Shown here: positions 8,670 through 16,973 of the stretch, in pieces
Layout of the letters: each line of letters opens with the position of its first letter
How positions within the stretch are numbered: the first letter of the stretch is position 1
DNA from: Gemmatimonadales bacterium UBA2982
GTDB lineage: Bacteria > Gemmatimonadota > Gemmatimonadetes > Longimicrobiales > Gaopeijiaceae
Length of the DNA stretch: 64,000 nucleotides
NCBI GenBank assembly: GCA_002347035.1
Contig: DEAM01000004.1
Coordinates: 35,153-99,152, forward strand
Reading direction: 5' to 3'
Notes under the pieces: generated by a model
Told to the model about the DNA's origin: nothing
Database searches by the model: none
Seen by the model: the letters and a program-made list of their open reading frames with translations, nothing else
Program-made: the position numbers and the translations under genes

Positions 8670-9806
8670 ATGACCAAAAGAATGTTCACCCCCCCCTTAG
8701 TCAGACCAATCTTAAAGCTCACCGGACTCGCGATGGCAATGGGCGGGTGCAGCGGCCAACCAAACAATCCAGATGACGCCCTTAGCCCTGACATACCTCA
8801 TTTTCAGGTCGACCCACTATGGCCTCAAGAGTTGCCTAACGATTGGATTCTTGGTTCCGTCACTGGTGTCTTTGTAGACAATCGAGACCACGTTTGGATT
8901 ACCCACCTCCCTGAAACACTCACTCCCGAGGAAACTGGCGCAGTACAAGAACCACCCATAGGGATGTGCTGCGCGCCTGCGCCCGTTGTGCTCGAACTCG
9001 ATCCTGAAGGAAGGCTAATAGGAGCTTGGGGAGACGCTGAGTCCCAGGACCCCTCAGAATTCCCTCGAAATCCCCATGGGATTTTTGTCGACCATAACGA
9101 GTTTGTTTGGGTCGGCACGCACCGACATCACCGAGTCATGAAATTTACCCGCAACGGTGACCTTCTGATGACCCTTGGCGAGTATGAGGTCACTGCAGGA
9201 AGCCATGATCCAGAGCTATTGGGCGGGCCGGCTGGAATTTGGGTTGATTCAAACACAAATGAGGTCTTCATCGCAGACGGATACAGGAATCGTCGGGTGA
9301 TTGTATTTGATGGCGACACCGGAGTACCCTTAAGACAATGGGGAGCCTATGGGGAAAATCCGGTCGACGATTATGACTTTGGTGATCGTGACCCGGCTGG
9401 GCCCCACCCCCGTCAATTTTCAACGGTGCACGGAATTACGGGATCTTCTGACGGATTGATATACGTTGCTGATCGACGAGGGAACCGGATCCAGGTCTTT
9501 AATCGGACTGGAGTATTTTTGAACGAACGAATCATTGAGCCCGCCACTCGAGCTTCTGGTTCGGCATTTGTCCCAGTTTTATCACGTGATACTGAACAGC
9601 GGTGGCTCTTCTTAGCGGACGGCACGAACCATAAAGTCTGGATCATGGACCGAAGAGACCTTCAACTATTGGGTGAATTCGGGAGAGGAGGTCGTCAGGT
9701 AGGGCAGTTTCTTAGGCCGCACGGTATGAGCATAGACTCGAATGGGAACCTCTATGTAGGAGAGGCATCCACTGGTCGGCGAGTCCAAAAATTCACCCTC
9801 CAGTAA
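8670..9806 (+). CDS. NHL-repeat propeller lipoprotein
   Basis: Predicted lipoprotein (lipobox AMGGC about 27 residues in) carrying a six-bladed NHL-type propeller, as in peptidyl-alpha-hydroxyglycine lyase-like proteins. Repeats seen: GVFVDNRDHVWIT, GIFVDHNEFVWVGTHRHHRVMKF, GIWVDSNTNEVFIADGYRNRRVIVF, GSSDGLIYVADRRGNRIQVF and GMSIDSNGNLYVGEA. A second ATG four codons in is an alternative start; GGAGGG directly abuts the first ATG, so spacing is poor for it. The function is unknown. Paralogues lie at 52993 and 57659. Confidence 0.82.
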   Translation: MTKRMFTPPLVRPILKLTGLAMAMGGCSGQPNNPDDALSPDIPHFQVDPLWPQELPNDWILGSVTGVFVDNRDHVWITHLPETLTPEETGAVQEPPIGMCCAPAPVVLELDPEGRLIGAWGDAESQDPSEFPRNPHGIFVDHNEFVWVGTHRHHRVMKFTRNGDLLMTLGEYEVTAGSHDPELLGGPAGIWVDSNTNEVFIADGYRNRRVIVFDGDTGVPLRQWGAYGENPVDDYDFGDRDPAGPHPRQFSTVHGITGSSDGLIYVADRRGNRIQVFNRTGVFLNERIIEPATRASGSAFVPVLSRDTEQRWLFLADGTNHKVWIMDRRDLQLLGEFGRGGRQVGQFLRPHGMSIDSNGNLYVGEASTGRRVQKFTLQ

Positions 9807-9861
9807 ATTTCGTTACTGGCGTTGATGCCATTCTGGTATCTTCTGGCCGCAGTACCAATAC

Positions 9862-10923
9862 TCAGCCGCGCCCCACGATCGCCATAGCGTCACCGTACGA
9901 GTAGAATCTGTACTCTCTATCAATTGCTTCCTTGTAAGCAGTCATCGTTTGCTCATATCCAGCAAATGCAGATACCAGCATCAAGAGCGTGGACCGGGGT
10001 AAATGGAAGTTTGTTAGCAGGCCATCAACAACTTGGAAGGAAAACCCAGGTCGAATGAAAAGTTCAGTCGTGCCTGCCTCCCCTTTAACCTGACCGCTTT
10101 CGTCCACAGCAGATTCCAACGTTCTGACAACCGTCGTACCCACAGCCCACACCCTTCCCCCCTGCTCTCTAGCTTCGTTTACCGAATCGGCTGTGGCCTG
10201 TGGCACCGAATAACACTCTCGGTGCATCTCGTGTTCGGTTGGATCGTCCCCGTCTACAGGGCGAAATGTTCCGATCCCCACATGTAGGGTCAGACCGACA
10301 CACTTTACGCCCTTCGCACGCAATCTAGTCAATAGTTCAGGCGTGAAATGGAGACCAGCAGTTGGAGCTGCGACAGATCCCGACTCCTTAGCATACACTG
10401 TCTGATAGCGTTCCCGATCAAGTGGCTCATCCTCTCTGTCTATATAGGGTGGAAGTGGCATATGTCCGTATCGAGTCAGAGCCTGCTCCACTGTCAGATC
10501 CGTAACGAGGCGAACCATGCGTCCGCCCCCAGGAGCTGAATCCAGGATGTCCACCAGCAAGTCATCCGCGACGAGGACTGTGCGACCTGGCTTAAGCTTT
10601 GATCCGGGACGAACCAATGCTTCCCACAGATGAGGGTCCTCGCTATCTGGGACCGGACGTAGGAGGAAAACCTCTGAGAGCGCGCCGGTTGGCTTAAGGC
10701 CCAGCAAACGCACGGGAAGCACTTTGCTCTCGTTCATAACCAATACGTCGTTCGGTGCTAGAAGGTCGACCACATTCCCGAACGCCCGATGATGAATGGC
10801 TTTTCCTGAGAGTAACACCAAAAGTTGGCTCTCGTCCCTTCGAGAAGCAGGGTATTGTGCGATCTGAGCTACGGGCAAGTCGTAGTCGTAGTCGGATACG
10901 CGCGAACCGTCAGGCTGCCTCAT
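9862..10923 (-). CDS. queA: S-adenosylmethionine:tRNA ribosyltransferase-isomerase
   Basis: Converts preQ1-34 in tRNA to epoxyqueuosine using the ribosyl group of SAM. The 353-residue protein begins with the typical SDYDYDLPVAQIAQYPASRRDESQLL pattern (the true start may be a few codons inside) and contains PLPPYI, AAPTAGLHF, GLTLHVGIGTF and TNFHLPRSTLLMLVSAFAG. It overlaps ruvB by ATGA and is last in yebC-ruvC-ruvA-ruvB-queA. With tgt it supports queuosine modification. Confidence 0.96.
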   Translation of the reverse strand: MRQPDGSRVSDYDYDLPVAQIAQYPASRRDESQLLVLLSGKAIHHRAFGNVVDLLAPNDVLVMNESKVLPVRLLGLKPTGALSEVFLLRPVPDSEDPHLWEALVRPGSKLKPGRTVLVADDLLVDILDSAPGGGRMVRLVTDLTVEQALTRYGHMPLPPYIDREDEPLDRERYQTVYAKESGSVAAPTAGLHFTPELLTRLRAKGVKCVGLTLHVGIGTFRPVDGDDPTEHEMHRECYSVPQATADSVNEAREQGGRVWAVGTTVVRTLESAVDESGQVKGEAGTTELFIRPGFSFQVVDGLLTNFHLPRSTLLMLVSAFAGYEQTMTAYKEAIDREYRFYSYGDAMAIVGRG

Positions 10924-11966
10924 CCCTCCTCAGTGAACAGAGACTCCTGGGGGGCCTTCTTACCCTCGGGAAGTGTATAGCCGAAGCGCCGAAAAGCCCT
11001 GGGGGTAGCCATGCGACCCTGGGAGGTCCGTTTAAGAAAGCCTTCCATGATTAGGAATGGCTCGTAGACCTCCTCAAGAGTCGTAGCGTCTTCACCCAAA
11101 GCAACTGCTAGAGAGTTTAGGCCAACCGGCCCTCCCTCAAACTTCTCGATGAGTGTCTTCAGCACCTGGGCGTCCATTTCATCTAGCCCGTACTCATCCA
11201 CATCGAGCATTTGTAACGCATCTATAGCGACATCGACATCGATCTCCCCATCGGCCTTCACTTGAGCATAGTCGCGAACACGCCGCAACAGTCGATTAGC
11301 AACCCTAGGGGTCCCCCGAGAGCGCTTGGCAAGTTCAGTAGCTCCGCCCTCGGTTATTTCTACTCCCAAAATTTCCGAGCTCCTTCGAACGATTGTTGCC
11401 AGGTCCTCCGGGGGATAAAAGTTAAGGCGTTGAACAATCCCAAACCGGGCCCGCATCGGTGCAGTAAGCAAACCAAAACGTGTGGTGGCCCCGACGAGTG
11501 TGAAGCGCTCAACCTTCATGGTCATCGTATTGGCTTTTGGCCCGTCTGAAAGCCTGACATCTACCTGCCAATCCTCCATTGCAGGATAGAGAAACTCTTC
11601 AATGACAGGCCTCAAGCGATGGATCTCATCGATGAAAAGAATGTCTCCCTCACGTTGATCAGTGAGCATACCGACAAGGTCAGCTGGCTTCTCTAGTACC
11701 GGGCCCGACGTCGTCTTGATGTTGACGCCCATTTCCCGAGCAAGGAGTGATGCGAGGGTCGTCTTCCCTAAGCCGGGAGGACCATGAAAGAGCAAGTGAT
11801 CAAGGGGGTCATGGCGCTGCCTGGCTGCTTGGATGGCTATATCCAAGGCGTCACAGACCCTACCCTGGCCTATAAACTCCCCAAGCCGGTGAGGCCGAAG
11901 TGAGGGCTCAAGTTCGACGTCACCAGAGATAGACTCTGGCGTGGTGATGTGCAGGTGGTCAGTCAT
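10920..11966 (-). CDS. ruvB: Holliday junction branch migration ATPase RuvB
   Basis: AAA+ motor of the RuvABC resolvasome. The 348-residue protein has LRPHRLGEFIGQ, Walker A GPPGLGKT (62-69), Walker B FIDEIHR (about 112-117), sensor 1 LVGATTR, the arginine-finger region TAPMRARFG, and a C-terminal winged helix ending FLKRTSQGRMATPRA. The ATG at 11966 lies 18 bases after the ruvA stop. Confidence 0.97.
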   Translation of the reverse strand: MTDHLHITTPESISGDVELEPSLRPHRLGEFIGQGRVCDALDIAIQAARQRHDPLDHLLFHGPPGLGKTTLASLLAREMGVNIKTTSGPVLEKPADLVGMLTDQREGDILFIDEIHRLRPVIEEFLYPAMEDWQVDVRLSDGPKANTMTMKVERFTLVGATTRFGLLTAPMRARFGIVQRLNFYPPEDLATIVRRSSEILGVEITEGGATELAKRSRGTPRVANRLLRRVRDYAQVKADGEIDVDVAIDALQMLDVDEYGLDEMDAQVLKTLIEKFEGGPVGLNSLAVALGEDATTLEEVYEPFLIMEGFLKRTSQGRMATPRAFRRFGYTLPEGKKAPQESLFTEEG

Positions 11967-11984
11967 CCATTGGAATCTAGCACA

Positions 11985-12566
11985 CTAACTCGCAAGCGCC
12001 CGTCGAATGAGGTCTTCTGTGTCATTGGGCGCACCAGCTTCAAGAACCGCTCTAACAGCGTCGTCGGCGTCGCCGAAGGAATAACCGAGTGCAACCAAGG
12101 CTTGTACAGCCTCCTGTGCAACACCCACTGATTCAGGACTCGAGGGTGTCACGAGCACAAGGTCATCAACCTTGTCAGCAAGATCGAGTGCTATTTTCTC
12201 TGCCTTTTTCTTACCAATGCCATTCACCTGCTGGAGTGCCGTAACGTCTTTTTCGACCAGCGCCCTTGCAAGCCGCTCCGAACTGTAGGTCGACATCATG
12301 GTCAGAGCTAACTTGGGTCCCACCCCAGATGCATTGAGAAGTCGCTGAAACAACCTCCGCTCATGCACGTCAAGAAACCCGTAGAGTGCCATAGAGCTAT
12401 CTGTCACCACTTGAGCGGTGCGTAGCTCAAGTGTGCTACCCACCAGAGGCAGTCTCGTAAGAACAGTCAGTGGAACTTCCACTTCATACACAACGCCGCC
12501 CTGGGTCTGAATCTCGATGTGATCCGTCTCTCGAGACAGAATCGTACCTAGTATGCGAGAGATCAC
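11985..12566 (-). CDS. ruvA: Holliday junction DNA-binding protein RuvA
   Basis: Binds four-way junctions and loads RuvB. The GTG at 12566 is chosen: it yields the family N-terminus (V/M)ISRILGTIL, gives 193 residues, the usual RuvA size, and has a GAGG ribosome site overlapping the ruvC stop. The longer open frame (to 12641) would overlap ruvC by about 60 bases. Two helix-hairpin-helix motifs (NASGVGPKLAL and QVNGIGKKKAEKI) and a C-terminal domain III (VQALVALGYSFGDADDAV) are visible. Confidence 0.94.
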   Translation of the reverse strand: MISRILGTILSRETDHIEIQTQGGVVYEVEVPLTVLTRLPLVGSTLELRTAQVVTDSSMALYGFLDVHERRLFQRLLNASGVGPKLALTMMSTYSSERLARALVEKDVTALQQVNGIGKKKAEKIALDLADKVDDLVLVTPSSPESVGVAQEAVQALVALGYSFGDADDAVRAVLEAGAPNDTEDLIRRALAS

Positions 12567-12579
12567 AGTTGCCAGCACC

Positions 12580-13059
12580 TCATTTGGGAAGGCTTCCGAG
12601 CAAGCAGTGGCACAGAGCTGCAGCAACTCCGTCCGCTGCATCCGAAGGCGTCGGAGGTTCCTTTAGCCGAAGCTGTTGTTGTACCATAAAAGCCACCTGG
12701 TCCTTGGAGGCGTTACCATTGCCTACCACCGCCTTCTTAATCTGCCGTGGCGCATACTCAGCAATATCAATGTTGTTGTGTGCGGCTGCCAAAAGAATTG
12801 CACCTCGGGCATGCCCAAGCTTAAGTGCACTCTTGGCATTCTTCCCCTGGAAAACCTCCTCTACAGAAACTGTCGTCGGCTGATGTCGTCCAATTAGCAC
12901 CGCAATCGAGTCATAAATTTCACGAATTCGATTCGCAAGCGCCTCACCGGAGGAAGTGCGAATCACACCACATTCCCGCAAGGTGAGCAGACCTCCGTCC
13001 GAGTGGGTAACAACCCCATAACCTGTCACTGCCGTACCTGGATCAATACCAAGAGTCAC
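12580..13059 (-). CDS. ruvC: Crossover junction endodeoxyribonuclease RuvC
   Basis: Cleaves Holliday junctions. The 159-residue RNase H-like nuclease has catalytic acidic residues at D6 (LGIDPGT), E67/E68 (SVEEVFQGKNAKSA), D140 and D143 (PSDAADGVA). The start is GTG at 13059 with no strong ribosome site; no ATG lies upstream in frame near it. Gene order ruvC-ruvA-ruvB follows yebC, the standard arrangement. Confidence 0.95.
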   Translation of the reverse strand: MTLGIDPGTAVTGYGVVTHSDGGLLTLRECGVIRTSSGEALANRIREIYDSIAVLIGRHQPTTVSVEEVFQGKNAKSALKLGHARGAILLAAAHNNIDIAEYAPRQIKKAVVGNGNASKDQVAFMVQQQLRLKEPPTPSDAADGVAAALCHCLLGSLPK

Positions 13060-13094
13060 AGCCGTGTTCGATGTCTTATAGTGTTGAGACGTGG

Positions 13095-13841
13095 CTACTC
13101 CACTCCGGCCAGCACGGCCTCATCGATGTCCGCGTTTGAGTGCACTTTTTGCACATCGTCAAGTTCTTCTAGCGTATCAAGTAGCTTCAATAGCTTCTCA
13201 GCATCTCTACCCCCAACTGCCACTTCATTCTTGGCGATCCTGGTAAGTTCGGCAGATGTAGGTTCTATGCCAGCTGCCCTGAGGCTGTCCTGAACAGCAC
13301 TGAAATCAGACACCTCGGATGTGACTACAAGCTCATCGTCGTCCCCAATCACATCTTCGGCACCGGCTTCGATCGCTGCCTCGAATACCGCGTCCTCAGT
13401 ATACCGCACAGCGTTGATAATCAGTTGTCCCTTGCGGTCAAATTGCCACGCTACTGAACCGTCTGTACCAAGGCTGCCGTCCAACTTCGTAAGTACATGG
13501 CGAACGTCCGCCACAGTCCTGTTCGTATTGTCGGTCAGGCATTCGATAAAAAGTGCAACCCCACCAGGGCCATATCCTTCATATGTGACTTCTTCGTACG
13601 AAGCTCCTTCTAGCTCACCCGTGCCCTTCTTGATCGCTCGGTCGATATTATCAGCTGGCATCGAGGCGCTCTTAGCCGTGTCGACAGCCAATCGCAGACG
13701 AGCATTAAACTCAGGGCTACCACCACCCTCCCGAGCAGCGACGGTGATTTCTCTGATTAGCTTCGTGAAAAGCGCGCCCCGCTTAGCATCAGCGACGCCC
13801 TTCTTCCGCTTGATTTTAGACCATTTGTTATGGCCGGCCAC
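13095..13841 (-). CDS. yebC: YebC/PmpR family protein
   Basis: Conserved protein of the YebC/PmpR/TACO1 family, described as a transcriptional regulator and more recently as a factor relieving ribosome stalling. The 248 residues start AGHNKWSKIKRKKGVADAKR, with EGYGPGGVA and the TDNTNRTVADVRH helix, as in the family. The GTG start has GGAGG 4-5 bases upstream. It leads the yebC-ruvCAB-queA cluster. Confidence 0.95.
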   Translation of the reverse strand: MAGHNKWSKIKRKKGVADAKRGALFTKLIREITVAAREGGGSPEFNARLRLAVDTAKSASMPADNIDRAIKKGTGELEGASYEEVTYEGYGPGGVALFIECLTDNTNRTVADVRHVLTKLDGSLGTDGSVAWQFDRKGQLIINAVRYTEDAVFEAAIEAGAEDVIGDDDELVVTSEVSDFSAVQDSLRAAGIEPTSAELTRIAKNEVAVGGRDAEKLLKLLDTLEELDDVQKVHSNADIDEAVLAGVE

Positions 13842-13924
13842 GAGTCCTCCGTAGCATCTGTCCTAACTGGTATTGCGAAAGGTACGATGGTCTAGCGCAC
13901 ACGATCAAATCGGGAAGGGCCAGA

Positions 13925-15283
13925 TCAGAAGCGCCCAGCACCACGGAAGCGGTTATTGACAACGTTGTTGTAGATCGACCCAAACTGAAGCGAAAGGCCA
14001 ACACTTATCGAGGATTCCCGATCAGTGGCCTGGCGCTCAAGGTTGAGCAATGCCTCCTCGTCCGTCGGGCCTGCCGACGGGAGATAGATTTGGTCACTTA
14101 CCCAGGCAATGTTGCCATTCGCGAAGATCCGAATGCCACGAGTGAGTCGATAGTTAATATTGCCACGCAGTTCTCTGCGATTTAGGTGGATGTCATGGAG
14201 AAAGTGCGATACTCGTAGCCTGAAGCCCGCATCGCCCCACTGCTGGCGCGAGGAGAAATCGACTTCAAGCTGCTGACGGTAACGCAGCTCTTCCGTCTCA
14301 CTGTAAACAGTAGGCTCGATGTATTCGGAATATCTAGGCCCGATTGTGTACATCGCTGTTAGTGAGCGTCGCGTGGCTTCCTCATATGGGAAGAAGCTGT
14401 ATTCGAGCACGGGCGAAACATCTACACGGAGATCACGGTTAAAGCGAGGTGACCTTCCAACCCGACTCGTCATCCCCACGGACCAGTGGTCTGCTACAGA
14501 GTAGGCGATGAGAGGCCGGAAAGTCCACTCTGTTCGAATGTCGTTAAATTCGCCAGTACTAAGCTCTCGGAAAAGGCGGTTCTGGCTCCCATAGATGTTA
14601 AAATTGGCCTTCCACGTGGGGCTAACTCTCGAAGCGTTAAAGCCCCCAGATACACGTGTGGTCTTGACCTTTTCCTCGCCATCACGGTCGAGATTCCCGT
14701 TGACACGGAAGACCCACAAGTCCCAAGGATCACTTACCTCTTGAGCTGAAACGAGACGTTGTGCTGCAACCCCTAGCTCTGGGTCGGTCCCCTGGAGAGT
14801 GACTAGGCCCCTATACCCATTTGTGTTAGCCCATTCAGCAAGACCAAGGGCCAATGTGAATGTAAGGCCATCGAGTGTCTCCCGTCTGGTGTCGGTCGAC
14901 AACGCTTGATAAAGGAGCTGCTCCTCGTATCCCCCTTCCGGCTCGACCCCCGTCTCCACACCCAAGAAATCCAGTTGGTATTCACGCCCCCCTGCCCCGG
15001 TAGAAAGGCTCCCCATAATGACGTGGACATCAGCAACCTCGTGATCGTTTACCCAGCTCACCCAATTGATCTCAGTGCGATAGTACTGTGAGTCGCAATT
15101 GGGTCCGCTACAATCGAAGAAGACGTTCGGCCGTGTACGTCCAGTAGGAGGAGCACGGGGTTCTTCTACCAAGTCCTCACTGGCCTCCCGCGTAATCGTG
15201 CGAGGAGCATCCTGAGCCCACAGAGGTGTCAAGCCAAACACCATCGCGCAGAGGATGAAAAGAGAAGTATATATGAACCGCAA
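13925..15283 (-). CDS. Outer-membrane beta-barrel protein, function unknown
   Basis: About 452 residues with a signal peptide (to LWAQ), an N-terminal domain with a paired-cysteine motif FFDCSGPNCDS followed by YYRTEINWVSWVNDHEVADVHV, then long alternating polar/aromatic strands and a terminal ...GRF, the C-terminal phenylalanine typical of BAM substrates. I recall similar proteins from Gemmatimonadota and Bacteroidota annotated only as hypothetical. The start is TTG (the in-frame ATG at 15244 would destroy the signal peptide). It may be expressed alone: a gap of over 80 bases separates it from yebC and 32 bases from the upstream amidase. Confidence 0.72.
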   Translation of the reverse strand: MRFIYTSLFILCAMVFGLTPLWAQDAPRTITREASEDLVEEPRAPPTGRTRPNVFFDCSGPNCDSQYYRTEINWVSWVNDHEVADVHVIMGSLSTGAGGREYQLDFLGVETGVEPEGGYEEQLLYQALSTDTRRETLDGLTFTLALGLAEWANTNGYRGLVTLQGTDPELGVAAQRLVSAQEVSDPWDLWVFRVNGNLDRDGEEKVKTTRVSGGFNASRVSPTWKANFNIYGSQNRLFRELSTGEFNDIRTEWTFRPLIAYSVADHWSVGMTSRVGRSPRFNRDLRVDVSPVLEYSFFPYEEATRRSLTAMYTIGPRYSEYIEPTVYSETEELRYRQQLEVDFSSRQQWGDAGFRLRVSHFLHDIHLNRRELRGNINYRLTRGIRIFANGNIAWVSDQIYLPSAGPTDEEALLNLERQATDRESSISVGLSLQFGSIYNNVVNNRFRGAGRF

Positions 15284-15315
15284 CTAGGTGCCCTTAGAGT
15301 GAGAAAGCCTCCCTA

Positions 15316-16959
15316 CTACCGATCTGCTGCTCCGTCGACCAAAGCAGGTGCCCGTCGAGCCCCATTAGCAAGCTCGAACGCGAACGCATACACGAGTAGG
15401 TCAGCTTCGGTCCATAAGTCACCTATGAAAGCAGTGACAAAGGGTGTCCCATCTTCAAAGTAAGTGAACGGCACAGTAACGACTGGCACGCCAAGAGCAT
15501 TCACGATATTGCTTGGAATTTCGGGCCAATTATTGGGCTCGTAGTCAGGACGTTCAGGGTCCTCAATCCGATCCCTGTTCGGTGCACCCGATTGTGGAAA
15601 AAAAAGTGCATCTAGATCATGCTCTTCCAAGACACTCCGGAAAAGAGCTCGAATTCGGTGGCGCCAAGCCTGGTAGGCATCCCCAGCTTCGGTCGCGCTC
15701 GGCCTCACAGGTACCACTACTACAGACTCACTTGAACTGTCATCTGAGGAAGCACGTCCTTGTCGGTATGGACGCCCAGTCAGTGCTTCCCACTCCCTAA
15801 CGGAATTGAAGGCTGCACCAGCCCCAAGTCCTGCCAGGTACACATGCATGTCATGAGCACCCTGGTTGGGGACTCGAGGTCGAGCTTCATACAAATCTTT
15901 GAAACCCGTTCCCAAGAAGGGGTCTTCGATCACCTGTGCACCAAGACTCCTAAGAGATAAAACGGCTTCGCGATAGACGACCTCAGAGCGTGGGTCAAGA
16001 GGCAGCCAATCGTCTCGCCAACCCACTCCTACAAGACCAAAGCGCTTCCCATCAAGACGACGTTCCGTGAGGCCAGCACTGTATCCCTCCTCCGGAATCT
16101 GACCAACAGAGGCAAAGGTCGCGAGGTCCTCTTGCGTTGGTCCAGCAAGAACATCTAGCGTCAGAGCAGCATCAAGGACACTCCTCGCAAGTGGACCCAC
16201 CACATCTACATATGTGCTGTTGATCGGCACTACGCCTTCGATAGGTACGAGCCCGTATGTCGGCTTCACACCCACTAACGCCTGTGCAGATGCTGGATTT
16301 TGAATTGAGCCGCCTGTTTCTGTGCCCAATCCTAAAACGGCAAAGCTCGCATTCACAGCTGTCGCTGTACCTCCGCTAGAACCCCCTGGCACCTTACTGA
16401 CGTTGTATGGATTGAGCGTTCTCCCGGCGACTGTGCTATTGGTACGCGTGCCGTGCGCAGCAAAGTCAGGAAGATTCGTCTTGCCAAGGATAATCGCACC
16501 CGCCTCACGGAGCCTTGTAACTACTGAGGCGTCATCGTCGGGAATCATGTCGACCCCGCCAGTCTCCTGACTAAACCCCTCCCATCCCGCGGTTGTCACT
16601 AGACCGCCATAGTCGATGTTGTCCTTGATGACCACAGGTACACCGTGTAGCGGACCTCGAGGGCCATCGGAAGCGTACTCAACATCTAGTTCTGCGGCTG
16701 TGATTAGTGCGTCGGGATTCATGGAGATAAACGCATTGTAGTAAGGCTCGTAACGTTCGATGCGGTCCAAGAATGCCTGGGTAAGCTCAACAGCTGTGAA
16801 GTTCCCAGCTGCGTACCCCGCCTGGACATCATCCGTTGTCAACTCCACGAGATCTATTTCCTGTGCTTCTAGATGTACTGCCGCAGGAAAAAGACCCACT
16901 ACTAAACCAACTATCGTGACGAACAGGTAGCTTACCACATCTCCACGCGTTCCAAGCAC
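15316..16959 (-). CDS. Exported amidase-signature enzyme (1 of 3)
   Basis: Amidase-signature hydrolase with an intact Ser-cisSer-Lys triad: Lys in PVVIKDNID, cis-Ser in GGSSGGTATA and nucleophile Ser in GTETGGSIQNPAS. The N-terminus is a hydrophobic signal (YLFVTIVGLVVGLFPAAV ... LEAQ), so it is probably periplasmic. The GTG start has AAGGG upstream. It lies 14 bases downstream of the second amidase and is probably co-transcribed with it. The substrate is unknown; the family acts on aryl, fatty and peptide amides. Confidence 0.88.
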   Translation of the reverse strand: MLGTRGDVVSYLFVTIVGLVVGLFPAAVHLEAQEIDLVELTTDDVQAGYAAGNFTAVELTQAFLDRIERYEPYYNAFISMNPDALITAAELDVEYASDGPRGPLHGVPVVIKDNIDYGGLVTTAGWEGFSQETGGVDMIPDDDASVVTRLREAGAIILGKTNLPDFAAHGTRTNSTVAGRTLNPYNVSKVPGGSSGGTATAVNASFAVLGLGTETGGSIQNPASAQALVGVKPTYGLVPIEGVVPINSTYVDVVGPLARSVLDAALTLDVLAGPTQEDLATFASVGQIPEEGYSAGLTERRLDGKRFGLVGVGWRDDWLPLDPRSEVVYREAVLSLRSLGAQVIEDPFLGTGFKDLYEARPRVPNQGAHDMHVYLAGLGAGAAFNSVREWEALTGRPYRQGRASSDDSSSESVVVVPVRPSATEAGDAYQAWRHRIRALFRSVLEEHDLDALFFPQSGAPNRDRIEDPERPDYEPNNWPEIPSNIVNALGVPVVTVPFTYFEDGTPFVTAFIGDLWTEADLLVYAFAFELANGARRAPALVDGAADR

Positions 16960-16973
16960 TCGAAGCCCTTTTT

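Noticed and set aside
12567..12641. Upstream extension of ruvA to 12641
   Set aside because: It overlaps ruvC by about 60 bases and lacks the family N-terminus, which begins at GTG 12566.
13321..13854. 177-residue plus-strand frame antisense to yebC
   Set aside because: Serine/threonine-rich mirror of a firmly identified gene.
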